A DNA stretch of 60,964 nucleotides, from assembly GCA_016463095.1 (NCBI GenBank), contig JAEMSA010000006.1, positions 1-60,964 on the forward strand. The letters run 5' to 3'. The stretch is from Candidatus Nanopelagicales bacterium. GTDB lineage: Bacteria; Actinomycetota; Actinomycetes; S36-B12; UBA5976. Position 1 is the stretch's first letter. Each line of letters starts with the position of its first letter. This document shows positions 1 through 9,210 of this stretch, piece after piece. The notes under the pieces were generated by a model. That model did not search any database and had not been told where the DNA came from. It worked only from the letters and a program-made list of their open reading frames with translations. Made by a program: the position numbers and the translations under genes.

Positions 1-14
1 GTATTGTGGGCGTG

Positions 15-34
15 ACACCTGCAAGGGGTGTTTT
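15..34 (+). terminator. Weak hairpin followed by four T, upstream of mraZ
   Basis: ACACC (15-19) can pair with GGTGT (27-31) and is followed by TTTT. It could be the tail of a terminator for a gene left of the window or part of the mraZ leader. The stem is only 5 bp. The rest of 1-93 shows no gene. Confidence 0.2.
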
Positions 35-93
35 GGCGACTCGGCCAGAGGCTGATCGAGCGCTTGGGGATCTAGAAACAAAGGGGAGGCCTC

Positions 94-525
94 ATGTTTT
101 TGGGCACTCATGCCCCACGGCTAGACGACAAAGGTCGATTAGTGCTGCCCGCAAAATTTCGGGATGGTTTCTCAAACGACGTGGTCTTAACTAAAGGTCA
201 AGATCTCTCAGTTGTGATGTGGCCAGCTAGTGAATTTCAAATTTATGCTCAACGTTTACGTGAAGCATCTCGTAATGATGCGCGCGTTAGAAGTTATTTA
301 AGAGTTTTCTTTTCATCTGCTTTTGATGACCAAATAGATAAACAAGGTCGCATTACTTTGCCAACACCATTAAGAGAATATGCCCGACTTGAACGTGACG
401 TAATCGTGGTTGGTGCTGATACCACTGTTGAAATTTGGGATCCAAAAGCTTGGTCAACATATTTAGCTGTTGCTGAACCAAAGTTTGCTGCAACTGCCGA
501 AGAGGTGGTGCCAGGAATCTTTTAG
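94..525 (+). CDS. mraZ: Transcriptional regulator MraZ
   Basis: MraZ is the DNA-binding repressor/modulator encoded first in division and cell-wall clusters. The 143-residue product has the family's two SpoVT/AbrB-like halves, each with the DxxGRxxLP signature: residues 11-23 (GRLVLPAKFR) and 82-94 (GRITLPTPLR). The ATG at 94 follows a purine-rich ribosome-binding site (AAGGGGAGG, 81-89). As first gene it probably regulates its own operon, but I could not identify convincing repeated MraZ boxes in the 93 bases available. Length and motifs are normal for the family. Confidence 0.97.
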   Translation: MFLGTHAPRLDDKGRLVLPAKFRDGFSNDVVLTKGQDLSVVMWPASEFQIYAQRLREASRNDARVRSYLRVFFSSAFDDQIDKQGRITLPTPLREYARLERDVIVVGADTTVEIWDPKAWSTYLAVAEPKFAATAEEVVPGIF

Positions 526-687
526 AAGCTAGATGAGTTAAACGAAGTTATTTTTCGTTTCGCTTGAGGCCTCTCTCTGCAAATTATTGTCCGCCGACTT
601 TCTTCCCCGAAGCCGGAAGCAATGTTTGCAGAGGGGGACCTCGGTGAAACGCAAAGCCGAAATGTTAAGGGGAAGGGGAAACAGTAA
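526..687 (+). ncRNA. Structured leader RNA before rsmH (mraW-motif-like)
   Basis: This 162-base gap separates mraZ from rsmH. Bases 556-583 pair with 625-651 to give a long stem of about 26 pairs with one C-A mismatch (570/638) and one small bulge (563). Five of the pairs are G-U wobbles (574/634, 572/636, 565/643, 564/644, 562/645), which only work in RNA from the plus strand. Inner segments such as 586-589 with 620-623 can pair further. The rsmH ribosome-binding site (AAGGGGAAGGGG, 667-678) lies just after it. A cis-regulatory mraW RNA motif is known in this position in Actinobacteria. That this leader is the same family is inference from position and structure. Confidence 0.6.
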
Positions 688-1647
688 ATGGCTGAAAAGT
701 CTTTGCAAGAACAACACATACCTGTGATGCGCGATCGTGTTATCGAAATGTTTGCCCCTGCACTAAATGTTGCAAACCCTCTCTTAATTGATGGCACTCT
801 TGGTTTAGCTGGTCACACAGAATCATTATTAAAAGAATTCCCCAATTTAAAAATTATTGGTATTGATAGAGATCCAATTGCAATCGAAAGAGCCAAACAA
901 AGACTAGGCGAACTTGCCAGTCGCGTTGAATTTGTTAATGAAACATACGACCAAATTGAAAAAGTGTTAGCTGGCAGAAAAGTTAATGCAGTTTTATTGG
1001 ATTTAGGGGTTTCTTCGATTCAATTAGATGAAACTAATCGTGGCTTTTCTTACTCTCATGATGCTCCACTTGATATGAGAATGAATGCCAATGATTCATT
1101 AACAGCTGCAGATATTTTAAATTCATATGATGTGAAAGATTTGACTTATATTTTAGGTACCTATGGTGAAGAAAAGTTTGCTAAACGAATTGCTCAAGAA
1201 TTGGTTAAAAGAAGAAGCAATAAAGCCTGGACTACCACTTTTGAATTAGTAGAACTTATAAAAGATGTAATTCCTGCACCAGCTCGAAGAACTGGCGGAA
1301 ACCCAGCTAAAAGAACTTTCCAAGCATTAAGAATTGCTGTCAATAACGAATTACAAATTTTAGAAAAAGCTATCCCGCAAGCTATGGCAGCTTTAATGGT
1401 TGGTGGAAGAATTCTGGTTTTGTCTTACCATTCCCTAGAAGATCGAATTGTTAAGAACGCCTTCAAGGAACAATCTTCAGTTATCGATGCACTTCCTGGT
1501 TTACCAATACTGCTATCTAAGAAAAAAGCCCCATTTGAATTAGTTAACAGAAAAGCCGAACAAGCATGTGATGCCGAAATTGTGTCTAACCCCCGATCCA
1601 CTTCAGTTCGATTAAGAGTTGCGCAAAGAGTGGAGGTGGCAGCATGA
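688..1647 (+). CDS. rsmH: 16S rRNA (cytosine1402-N4)-methyltransferase RsmH
   Basis: RsmH (MraW) uses S-adenosylmethionine to methylate N4 of C1402 in the decoding site of 16S rRNA. The 319-residue product has the SAM-binding segment DGTLGLAGHT at residues 35-44, a GIDRD motif near 58-62, the LLDLGVSS motif, the GEEKFAKRIA segment, and the C-terminal SYHSLEDRIVK block, all typical of the family. The ATG at 688 has a good ribosome-binding site at 667-678. The gene overlaps the next one by 4 bases (ATGA), suggesting coupled translation. Confidence 0.97.
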   Translation: MAEKSLQEQHIPVMRDRVIEMFAPALNVANPLLIDGTLGLAGHTESLLKEFPNLKIIGIDRDPIAIERAKQRLGELASRVEFVNETYDQIEKVLAGRKVNAVLLDLGVSSIQLDETNRGFSYSHDAPLDMRMNANDSLTAADILNSYDVKDLTYILGTYGEEKFAKRIAQELVKRRSNKAWTTTFELVELIKDVIPAPARRTGGNPAKRTFQALRIAVNNELQILEKAIPQAMAALMVGGRILVLSYHSLEDRIVKNAFKEQSSVIDALPGLPILLSKKKAPFELVNRKAEQACDAEIVSNPRSTSVRLRVAQRVEVAA

Positions 1648-2036
1648 GTGTTGCTCCAATATCACTTAGTAACCCTCAGGTAACACCGAAACAAATTGCT
1701 GCTGTTGGATTCGGATTAATTGTTTCAGGAATTGTACTTTTAGGAATGTTGGGCGGATTATTCGTCAACACTTTGTTGTCGCAAGGACAATATGAGATTC
1801 AAGAATTACAGAACAAATCAATTGTCTTAGCTGATGAGCACGAAATGTTGGCACAAAATGTGTCACGCATGGAATCACCAGAAATTCTTAAAATGCGTGC
1901 GATTGAAATTGGCATGATTCCAAATCCGGGTTCTGCATTCATTGATTTAAGAGATGGTCGACTAATTGGTGCAGGGGTCGACCCGGTCCTTAATCAACCA
2001 GATCCAAATGTTGTTACCCAAATGAGCACACCATGA
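1644..2036 (+). CDS. ftsL: FtsL-like divisome membrane protein
   Basis: The gene encodes a small bitopic membrane protein of 130 residues between rsmH and ftsI, the usual place of ftsL. A short cytoplasmic N-terminus is followed by one hydrophobic segment (about 18-42) and then a helical, heptad-like region (about 48-77) and a short tail. FtsL proteins bind FtsQ and FtsB-like partners through the coiled coil and help activate FtsW/FtsI. Sequence conservation in this family is low, so the name rests on position and topology. It starts inside the rsmH stop (ATGA) and ends in an overlap with ftsI (ATGA). Confidence 0.8.
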   Translation: MSVAPISLSNPQVTPKQIAAVGFGLIVSGIVLLGMLGGLFVNTLLSQGQYEIQELQNKSIVLADEHEMLAQNVSRMESPEILKMRAIEIGMIPNPGSAFIDLRDGRLIGAGVDPVLNQPDPNVVTQMSTP

Positions 2037-3766
2037 ATCCAAACGAAGTAATCAAACTTAAAACTAGTCCGCGCAGAATGCGCGGAGCTTTAGCTTTCTG
2101 TTTAATTGTTTTATCAATTTTTGGGTTAAGACTTTTCCAATTACAAGCACTAGATGCACCAAGATTGGCTGCAGCTGCTGCTGAAAAAAGAACGAGAACA
2201 TTAATTCTGCCAGCACAACGTGGTGAAATAACTGATCGAAATGGCGCTCCACTAGCAATTACTGTGGATGCCAGAGACATCACAGTTGATCAAACAATGG
2301 TTACTGATCCCGTTGCCACCGCAAATGCTATCTCTCAAGTAACCGGTGCAGATATTACTACTTTAATTCCTGAATTAACTGGGGAGAGAAGATTCAATTA
2401 TGTTTTGAAAAAAATCACTCCAGAACAATGGAACAAATTAAAGCAATTAAAACTACCAGGAATTTTTAGTGAGAAAACAACAAAAAGAATTTATCCATCT
2501 AACACCCTTGCTGCTAGCACAATTGGTTTTGTAGGTGGGGAGGGCAAAGGTTTAGCTGGTTTGGAATATGGATTTGAAAGTGAATTAGCTGGTTCTCAAG
2601 GTGAAGTCACAGTTGAAATAAGTGCAGGAGGTAGACCACTTCCTTCAGGTATTGCTTCAGAGAAAAAATCTGTTCCAGGAATGGGAATACGTTTAACAAT
2701 AGATAGAGATTTGCAATTTGTTGCCGAACAATCTTTGGCTGCCAGAGTACAGTTTGCACAAGCAGATAGCGGCACACTTGTAGCAATTTCACCTAAAACC
2801 GGAAAGATTTTAGCGCTAGCAACTTATCCAACTTTTGATGCCAATTATCCCAGTGAAGCTCAACCAGGGGTAACGGTGAATCACGCATTAGTTGATGCAT
2901 ATGAACCAGGTTCAACAGCAAAAGTAATGACGATGGCAGGATTGTTAAACGAAGGTGTAGCAAGCCCTACAACTCCTTTTACTATCCCTCCGGTGTTGAA
3001 ACGAAATGGTAAAACTTTCAACGACAGTGAGCCGCATCCAACTTTGAAATTAACAATGACTGGTGTGCTTGCAAAATCGAGCAACATTGGAACAATTCAA
3101 GCAGCCGAATTAATGGGGGCAGAAAAATTTAATGATTACTTAACCAAATTTGGGGTGGGACAAGAAACAGGAATGCAATTTCCAGGTGAATCAAAGGGAC
3201 GATTACCTAAATTAGAAAAATGGTCTGGCACAAGTTTTCCTACGTTTGCTTTTGGTCAGGGCTATATGGTTTCCGCAGTTCAAATTGCCAGTATGTATGC
3301 AACTATTGCAAATGATGGGGTGAGAATGAATCCATCTCTTATTGAAGGCTACGTAATGCCTAATGGTGAATACCAAACTTCTGCACCTACTACCAGAACT
3401 GAAGTTATGTCTGTTGCTGCGGCAAAAACTTTAAGGGAAATGATGGAAACAGTTGTTTCAGATGAAGGTACTGCTCCATTGGCAGAAATTCCTGGTTATC
3501 GAGTTGCCGGAAAAACTGGTACAGCTGAAGTTGTGGATCCGATTTGTAAATGTTATTCCAATGACGTGATTGCCTCATTTATTGGAATGGCGCCAGCAGA
3601 AAATCCAGAAATTGTTGTGGCAGTGGCAATTCATAAACCACGAAATGGTCGTTGGGGAGGATCGTTGGCAGGTCCTGTTTTCAAGGAAGTTGCACAATAT
3701 TCCCTAAAGCAACTAAATATTCCTCCTTCTAATGGAAAGCCCACGGGCTATCCTGTGGAGTGGTGA
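2033..3766 (+). CDS. ftsI: Septal peptidoglycan transpeptidase FtsI (PBP3 class B)
   Basis: FtsI cross-links septal peptidoglycan as the partner of the glycosyltransferase FtsW. The 577-residue protein has an N-terminal membrane anchor (about 18-40), a PBP dimerisation domain (RGEITDRNGAPLA near 63-75) and a transpeptidase domain. All three active-site motifs are visible: S294-T-A-K297 (nucleophile Ser294), S349-S-N351 and K494-T-G-T497. It overlaps ftsL by 4 bases and is followed by murE after 5 bases. No PASTA domains are present at the C-terminus. Confidence 0.97.
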   Translation: MNPNEVIKLKTSPRRMRGALAFCLIVLSIFGLRLFQLQALDAPRLAAAAAEKRTRTLILPAQRGEITDRNGAPLAITVDARDITVDQTMVTDPVATANAISQVTGADITTLIPELTGERRFNYVLKKITPEQWNKLKQLKLPGIFSEKTTKRIYPSNTLAASTIGFVGGEGKGLAGLEYGFESELAGSQGEVTVEISAGGRPLPSGIASEKKSVPGMGIRLTIDRDLQFVAEQSLAARVQFAQADSGTLVAISPKTGKILALATYPTFDANYPSEAQPGVTVNHALVDAYEPGSTAKVMTMAGLLNEGVASPTTPFTIPPVLKRNGKTFNDSEPHPTLKLTMTGVLAKSSNIGTIQAAELMGAEKFNDYLTKFGVGQETGMQFPGESKGRLPKLEKWSGTSFPTFAFGQGYMVSAVQIASMYATIANDGVRMNPSLIEGYVMPNGEYQTSAPTTRTEVMSVAAAKTLREMMETVVSDEGTAPLAEIPGYRVAGKTGTAEVVDPICKCYSNDVIASFIGMAPAENPEIVVAVAIHKPRNGRWGGSLAGPVFKEVAQYSLKQLNIPPSNGKPTGYPVEW

Positions 3767-3771
3767 TTTAA

Positions 3772-5262
3772 ATGAAGTTTGCCCGCCCCAGAGTCAAGCC
3801 TGTGTCGTTAGGTGAACTTGCCCAAAAATTTAAAATTGAAACAAATAATTCTGATTTAAAAATAACTGGAATAACTCTCAATACAAAAAGTGTTGAACCA
3901 GGAGATCTATTTGTTGCTTTACCTGGAGAAAATAGTCATGGTGCAAATTTTGTTGCAGAAGCAAAATCAAATGGCGCAGTAGCTGTTTTAACAGACAGAC
4001 AAGGGGTAAAAGCACTTGTTGAAACAGATTTCCCAGTCATCAGTATTGAAAACCCTCGCCACCAGCTAGGTGAAATATCTTCCTTTGTTTTTGGTAATCC
4101 TTCTGAATCCTTGAAGATTTTTGGTATCACTGGCACTAACGGAAAAACCACCTCTGCTTGGTTAATGCGTTCTGGTTTAGAAAAATGTGGCATTCCTACT
4201 TCGCTATTAGGAACAGCAGGAATAACTATTGCGGGTACCAACTTACCTAGCACTAGAACTACTCCTGAAGCACCAGAATTACAAGCGTTGTTTGCTTTAG
4301 CTTTAGAAAAAGGTTCAAAAGCAATTTCAATGGAAGTTTCTTCCCATGCACTTGTTTTAGAAAGAATCAATGGCACAAAATTTGTTTGTACTGGGTTTAC
4401 AAATTTGAGTCAAGACCATCTTGATTTTCATAAGAATATGGATAGTTACTTTGAATCTAAAGCAAAACTCTTCACTAAAGAATTCTCTAACAAAGCTGTA
4501 ATAACAGAAGTAGATATTTGGGGTAAGAAACTAATAGATAACGTGGAAATTCCTGCGGTAACACTGGGCGGTGGTGTCCAAAACGACTGGCGAGTCAATG
4601 ACATCACCGCAGCTCTAGGACATGTTTATTTCGAATTAATTGATCCTAGGAAAAAATCTCACAAAGTTACTTTAGGTTTTGCAGGTGCATTCAATGCCTA
4701 TAATGCAGCTTTAGTAATTGCTATGGCAGATCAAATTGGTATTGATACAAGAGATTTTATTAATGGAATCAAAGACACCCAAATACCTGGCAGAATGCAA
4801 CCAATAGTTATTCCTGGTGCCGCACTAGGAATTGTTGATTACGCTCACACTCCAGCAGCAATAAACAATGTTTTGGTTGCACTCAAGAATCAAACTCAAG
4901 GCCAGTTAATTGTGGTACTTGGGGCGGGAGGAAATAGGGATGCTGAGAAGCGACCTTTCATGGGATCAGCCGGTGAAAAGTTTGCAGATAAATTAATTAT
5001 CACTGACGACAATCCTAGAGATGAAAATCCAGCAGAAATAAGAAACTCTATTTTAACTGGAATTAGCGATAAAGCTAAAACTTTAGATATTGCCAACAGA
5101 GCAGAAGCGATCAAAGAAGCTGTAAAACTTTCTTCCCCATATGACACAATCGCCGTTCTGGGCAAAGGTCACGAAACTTCCCAAGAAATAGCAGGACAGA
5201 TTAATGATTTTGATGACGCCAAACATTTATTAGAAGCATTACAAGAAAAGTTTGGTAAATAA
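3772..5262 (+). CDS. murE: UDP-MurNAc-tripeptide ligase MurE (meso-DAP-adding)
   Basis: MurE adds the third amino acid to UDP-MurNAc-L-Ala-D-Glu in the cytoplasm using ATP. The 496-residue product has the Mur-ligase three-domain layout, with the ATP loop GTNGKTT at residues 121-127. The specificity motif D413-N-P-R416 is the form found in meso-diaminopimelate-adding enzymes, so the wall is inferred to be the meso-DAP type. The gene follows ftsI closely and is 2 bases from murF. Confidence 0.96.
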   Translation: MKFARPRVKPVSLGELAQKFKIETNNSDLKITGITLNTKSVEPGDLFVALPGENSHGANFVAEAKSNGAVAVLTDRQGVKALVETDFPVISIENPRHQLGEISSFVFGNPSESLKIFGITGTNGKTTSAWLMRSGLEKCGIPTSLLGTAGITIAGTNLPSTRTTPEAPELQALFALALEKGSKAISMEVSSHALVLERINGTKFVCTGFTNLSQDHLDFHKNMDSYFESKAKLFTKEFSNKAVITEVDIWGKKLIDNVEIPAVTLGGGVQNDWRVNDITAALGHVYFELIDPRKKSHKVTLGFAGAFNAYNAALVIAMADQIGIDTRDFINGIKDTQIPGRMQPIVIPGAALGIVDYAHTPAAINNVLVALKNQTQGQLIVVLGAGGNRDAEKRPFMGSAGEKFADKLIITDDNPRDENPAEIRNSILTGISDKAKTLDIANRAEAIKEAVKLSSPYDTIAVLGKGHETSQEIAGQINDFDDAKHLLEALQEKFGK

Positions 5263-5264
5263 AC

Positions 5265-6710
5265 ATGATTTCAATGAGCCTTAAAGAAATATCTACAGCA
5301 ATAGCAGCCGAAGTAAAATTTGCAGATCTAGAGTCAAGAGTAACTGGAAAAGTTGTTATTGATTCGAGGAAAGTTTCACCAGGTGACTTATTCGTTGCCA
5401 TAAAGGGTGAAAATGTCGATGGCCATGATTTTGCTGCGCAAGCTATTAAGCAAGGAGCGATTGCGGTAATTTCGGATAAAGAAATACCTGGTGTAGCGAG
5501 TTTGATTGTCACTCAAGGAAATAGTAATTCTAAGGAAGTTGATCAGCCCACTGTTATTGCTCTGGGAAAACTTGCCAAATATCTTTTACAAAGATTACCT
5601 AATCTGTGGAAAGTAGCAGTAACAGGGTCTTCTGGGAAAACTACAACAAAAGACTTGCTAGCCGAATTAGGAAAACTTGTTGGACCAACAGTTGCTCCCA
5701 TTGGTAGTTACAATAATGAAATTGGTTTACCCCAAACTGTTCTAGAATGTGACGAAAATACCAAGGTCTTAATTCTAGAAATGGGCGCAAGGCAAGTTGG
5801 AAATATCAAACACTTATGTGAGATAGCAAAACCAGATACTTCTATAATCTTAAATATTGGAACTGCTCATGCTGAAATTTTTACTTCACCGGAAAAAATA
5901 TTTCAGGCAAAAAGTGAGATTATTGACTGTTTAACATCTACTGATGTTGCAATCCTAAATCAAGAAGATCCACAGTTTGCGCAACTTAAAACTAAAGCAA
6001 AAGTTATTAGTTTTGGGTTAACAGGATCAAATGTCAGTGCCAGTAATGTTATCTTAAATAAAAATGCTCAAGCTCAATATGAAATGGAATATGAAGGTAA
6101 AACCAGTTTGGTAAATTTGAAGTTAATTGGGGCTCACCAAGTTTCAAACTCATTAGCAGCAGCTGCAGCATTCCTACAAAAAGGTATTGCCATTGAGGAT
6201 ATTTCAAAAGTGCTCTCAAATGCGACCCCGAAGAGTAAATGGCGTTTACAAATCGAAAAGAGCAAAAATAACGTCACGGTAATTAACGATGTTTACAATG
6301 CAAATCCTGAATCTACTAAATCAGCGATTAAAACTCTGAAACAAATAGGGGAAGACAAGAATACTTTTGCTATTTTAGGTGAAATGCGGGAACTGGGAAA
6401 TCTTTCTAAACAATTGCATGAAGAAGTCGCAGCACTAATTCAAAAACTAGAAATCAAAAATACCCTTGTTATCGGAAATGGCGCTAAACCAATTTATGAT
6501 TATCTTTTAACCCATGAATATTCAGGAAAATTACTGTTCGTTGAAAGCGTCGACAGTGCCTTGGTTAAAGCCAAAGAAATCATCCAAACAAACGATGTGG
6601 TGTTAGTAAAGGCATCTAGATCTGTCGGACTCGAGCGAGTCGCAAATGCAATAGTTCAAGATTTCAGCGACAATTTAACTAACAATAGTAATCAGGAGGT
6701 CGGCTTGTGA
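5265..6710 (+). CDS. murF: UDP-MurNAc-tripeptide-D-Ala-D-Ala ligase MurF
   Basis: MurF attaches D-Ala-D-Ala to complete the UDP-MurNAc-pentapeptide. The 481-residue product shows the Mur-ligase ATP loop GSSGKTT (121-127), the NEIGLPQTVL and LEMGARQVGNI blocks, and the NDVYNANPES segment in the C-terminal half, all MurF hallmarks. The start at 5265 sits 2 bases after the murE stop. A second ATG at 5274 is possible (MSLKEIS). The stop overlaps the GTG start of mraY. Confidence 0.96.
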   Translation: MISMSLKEISTAIAAEVKFADLESRVTGKVVIDSRKVSPGDLFVAIKGENVDGHDFAAQAIKQGAIAVISDKEIPGVASLIVTQGNSNSKEVDQPTVIALGKLAKYLLQRLPNLWKVAVTGSSGKTTTKDLLAELGKLVGPTVAPIGSYNNEIGLPQTVLECDENTKVLILEMGARQVGNIKHLCEIAKPDTSIILNIGTAHAEIFTSPEKIFQAKSEIIDCLTSTDVAILNQEDPQFAQLKTKAKVISFGLTGSNVSASNVILNKNAQAQYEMEYEGKTSLVNLKLIGAHQVSNSLAAAAAFLQKGIAIEDISKVLSNATPKSKWRLQIEKSKNNVTVINDVYNANPESTKSAIKTLKQIGEDKNTFAILGEMRELGNLSKQLHEEVAALIQKLEIKNTLVIGNGAKPIYDYLLTHEYSGKLLFVESVDSALVKAKEIIQTNDVVLVKASRSVGLERVANAIVQDFSDNLTNNSNQEVGL

Positions 6711-7774
6711 GGCTGATCATCATTGCTGGTGTTTTTTCCATGATGTTTTCACTTTTTGCCACACCACTATTAATTAAATTCTTACGACGAAGAGGTCGTT
6801 CTCAAGCAATAAGAATTTCTGATGGCAACATTAATTACCCAGAACATCAAGCAAAAGTGGGAACACCATCAATGGGTGGACTAGCAATTCTTGGTGGAAC
6901 ATTGTTTGGATATGGCATGGCGCATTTCATCTTATGGAGACCGCCAACACTTTCAGCAATTATGGCACTGGCATTAATGTTTGGTTTAGCAGCCGTTGGC
7001 TTTGCTGATGATTACTTAAAAGTTTATAAACAAAACAGTCGCGGCATCCGAGCTAGAACAAAGTTGCTTGGTCAAGCTTTTGTTGCTTTTGCGTTTGGTT
7101 ATGCATCCCTTAATTATCCTGACGAATTAGGTAGAACTCCAGGATCAACTGCTTTGTCATTTGTGAGAGACACCAACATTGTTTTACCAGCAATACTTTT
7201 TGTGTTATTGGTCTGGTTTTTAGTGACAGCGGCAACAAATGCTGTTAACTTAACTGACGGTTTAGACGGGTTGGCTGCGGGAGCAGCAGTATTGACACTT
7301 GGTTCATACATTCTTATTGGAGTTTTTCAATTCAACCAAAATTGTTCTTTTGACCGAAATGCAACTTGTTATGACGTAAGAGACCCACTTGATTTAGCTG
7401 TGTTTGCAGCAGCCGTTGCTGGAGCATGCATTGGTTTTCTGTGGTGGAACACATCTCCTGCCCAAATTTTTATGGGTGACACTGGTTCATTAGCAATCGG
7501 CGGGGCAATTGCAGGTTTAGCAATTATGACTAGAACTCAATTACTAATGGCGTTCTTAGCAGGTTTGTTTGTGTTGGTAACAGTTTCAGTAATTCTCCAA
7601 GTTAGTTCTTACAAGCTCACCGGTCGAAGAGTTTTTAAGATGGCGCCGCTGCATCACCATTTTGAAATGTTGGGATGGCCAGAAATACAAATCGTGGTTC
7701 GATTTTGGGTTATTCATGGTGCTTTAGTTGCCGGAGGATTGGCCTTGTTTTACGCAAGTTGGGTAAGGGCATGA
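6707..7774 (+). CDS. mraY: Phospho-MurNAc-pentapeptide transferase MraY
   Basis: MraY moves phospho-MurNAc-pentapeptide onto undecaprenyl phosphate at the membrane, giving lipid I. The 355-residue polytopic protein has about ten hydrophobic segments and the catalytic motifs FADDYLK, NLTDGLDGLA and the His-rich loop LHHHFEMLGW. The start is a GTG overlapping the murF stop (GTGA), preceded by AGGAGG at about 6694-6699. The end overlaps the murD start (ATGA). Confidence 0.97.
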   Translation: MRLIIIAGVFSMMFSLFATPLLIKFLRRRGRSQAIRISDGNINYPEHQAKVGTPSMGGLAILGGTLFGYGMAHFILWRPPTLSAIMALALMFGLAAVGFADDYLKVYKQNSRGIRARTKLLGQAFVAFAFGYASLNYPDELGRTPGSTALSFVRDTNIVLPAILFVLLVWFLVTAATNAVNLTDGLDGLAAGAAVLTLGSYILIGVFQFNQNCSFDRNATCYDVRDPLDLAVFAAAVAGACIGFLWWNTSPAQIFMGDTGSLAIGGAIAGLAIMTRTQLLMAFLAGLFVLVTVSVILQVSSYKLTGRRVFKMAPLHHHFEMLGWPEIQIVVRFWVIHGALVAGGLALFYASWVRA

Positions 7775-9210
7775 TCGATTGGTCACGACACCATAGACAA
7801 AGTGACTGGACCAAAGTAAATGCTTGTGTGGTTGGTTTAGGAGTTGCAGGTTTTGCCGCTGCAGATGCCTTAATTGAAGTGGGCGCTCAGGTAACTGTTA
7901 TTGATAACGGTAACGGTGAAAAGCAAAAAGAACATGGCACAGTTTTAGAAATACTGGGTGCCAAAATTTACTTAGATTACAAGGGTGAAATCCCTAACAA
8001 CACAAACTTATTAGTACTATCCCCAGGAGTAAGACCAAGTGCAGAAATAATAAATGAAGCCCAACAAAAAAATATAGAAATTTGGGGAGAATTTGAACTT
8101 GCCTGGAGATTGAGAACTCTTGATTTCCCTGCTCCATGGTTATGTATTACCGGCACAAACGGCAAAACCACAACATCGATGATGTTGTCTTCAATTTTGA
8201 CTGCAGCCGGATTAAGAGCCCCTGCTGTAGGAAACATCGGTGACTCACTTGTCAGTGCGGTGATGGACCCAATTCCGGCAGATGTATTAGCAATTGAAGT
8301 AGGAGCACCCCAATTACCTTTTGTTAAATCAATGTCACCACATTCTGCAGTGGTGTTAAACATGGCACCGGATCACATTGATTTTTTTAATGGATATGAA
8401 AATTATGCTAAGACTAAAGCTAAAGTTTATTCCCAAGTTCAAAAGTCTGCTATCTATAACGTGCAAGATGTTGTCACGGAAAAAATGGTGGAAGATGCAG
8501 ATGTGGTCGAGGGAGCCAGAGCAATTGGTTTTACTTTAGGTTTACCTGGATTGTCAATGATTGGTGTGGTGGAAGATTTCATTGTTGATCGTGCTTTTCT
8601 TGAAGAAAGACAAACACATGCTCAGGAACTTTGTGCAGTCGATGACATACAACCAAACGCTCCACACAACATTGCTAATGCATTGGCAGCAGCAGCACTA
8701 GCTCGTTCCTACGGGGTGGAAGCAGCTCATGTTCGAGATGGTTTGCGAAGTTTTGTCCCCGCACCGCATCGAATTGCCACGGTGGGCCAATTTAACGGTG
8801 TTACCTACATTGATGATTCCAAAGCCACAAATTGTCATGCTGCGCAAATGTCTTTAAAAGCTTATGAAAACGTGATTTGGATTGCTGGTGGACAAGCCAA
8901 AGGCCAAGATTTTGCGGAACTTATTAAACAAAATAGTAAAAACATGAAAGCTGCAGTGTTACTCGGTGAAGATAAAGAATTAATTGCTAAAACGTTAAAA
9001 ATGATTGCACCAAATATTCCGGTAAAAATAATTGAAAGAACAGATGATGCAGCGATGCTAGATGTGGTAATTGCTGCTAGCGAGTTTGCACAAAGTGGAG
9101 ATACAGTTTTATTGGCACCGGGTTGTGCTTCTTGGGACATGTTTAAGGACTACCGGGCACGCGGTAACGCATTTGCTGAAGCCGTTATTAAAACACAAGG
9201 AAGTAAATAA
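7771..9210 (+). CDS. murD: UDP-MurNAc-L-alanine:D-glutamate ligase MurD
   Basis: MurD adds D-glutamate to UDP-MurNAc-L-Ala. I chose the ATG at 7771 (479 residues). The open frame extends 32 codons upstream, but that part lies inside mraY, while the ATG at 7771 overlaps the mraY stop as ATGA, the pattern used throughout this cluster. The protein has an N-terminal nucleotide-binding fold (VGLGVAGFAAA at about 21-31), the ATP loop GTNGKTT (128-134), the NMAPDHID block and YIDDSKATN in the C-terminal half. Confidence 0.95.
   Translation: MIDWSRHHRQSDWTKVNACVVGLGVAGFAAADALIEVGAQVTVIDNGNGEKQKEHGTVLEILGAKIYLDYKGEIPNNTNLLVLSPGVRPSAEIINEAQQKNIEIWGEFELAWRLRTLDFPAPWLCITGTNGKTTTSMMLSSILTAAGLRAPAVGNIGDSLVSAVMDPIPADVLAIEVGAPQLPFVKSMSPHSAVVLNMAPDHIDFFNGYENYAKTKAKVYSQVQKSAIYNVQDVVTEKMVEDADVVEGARAIGFTLGLPGLSMIGVVEDFIVDRAFLEERQTHAQELCAVDDIQPNAPHNIANALAAAALARSYGVEAAHVRDGLRSFVPAPHRIATVGQFNGVTYIDDSKATNCHAAQMSLKAYENVIWIAGGQAKGQDFAELIKQNSKNMKAAVLLGEDKELIAKTLKMIAPNIPVKIIERTDDAAMLDVVIAASEFAQSGDTVLLAPGCASWDMFKDYRARGNAFAEAVIKTQGSK

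Noticed and set aside
1-93. MraZ operator boxes upstream of mraZ
   Set aside because: Only scattered TGGGG/AGGGG words occur, not regularly spaced repeats, and part of the region is the ribosome-binding site.
7675-7770. Upstream extension of murD by 32 codons
   Set aside because: The extension lies inside mraY in another frame and does not resemble MurD; the ATG at 7771 overlaps the mraY stop as ATGA like other genes in the cluster.
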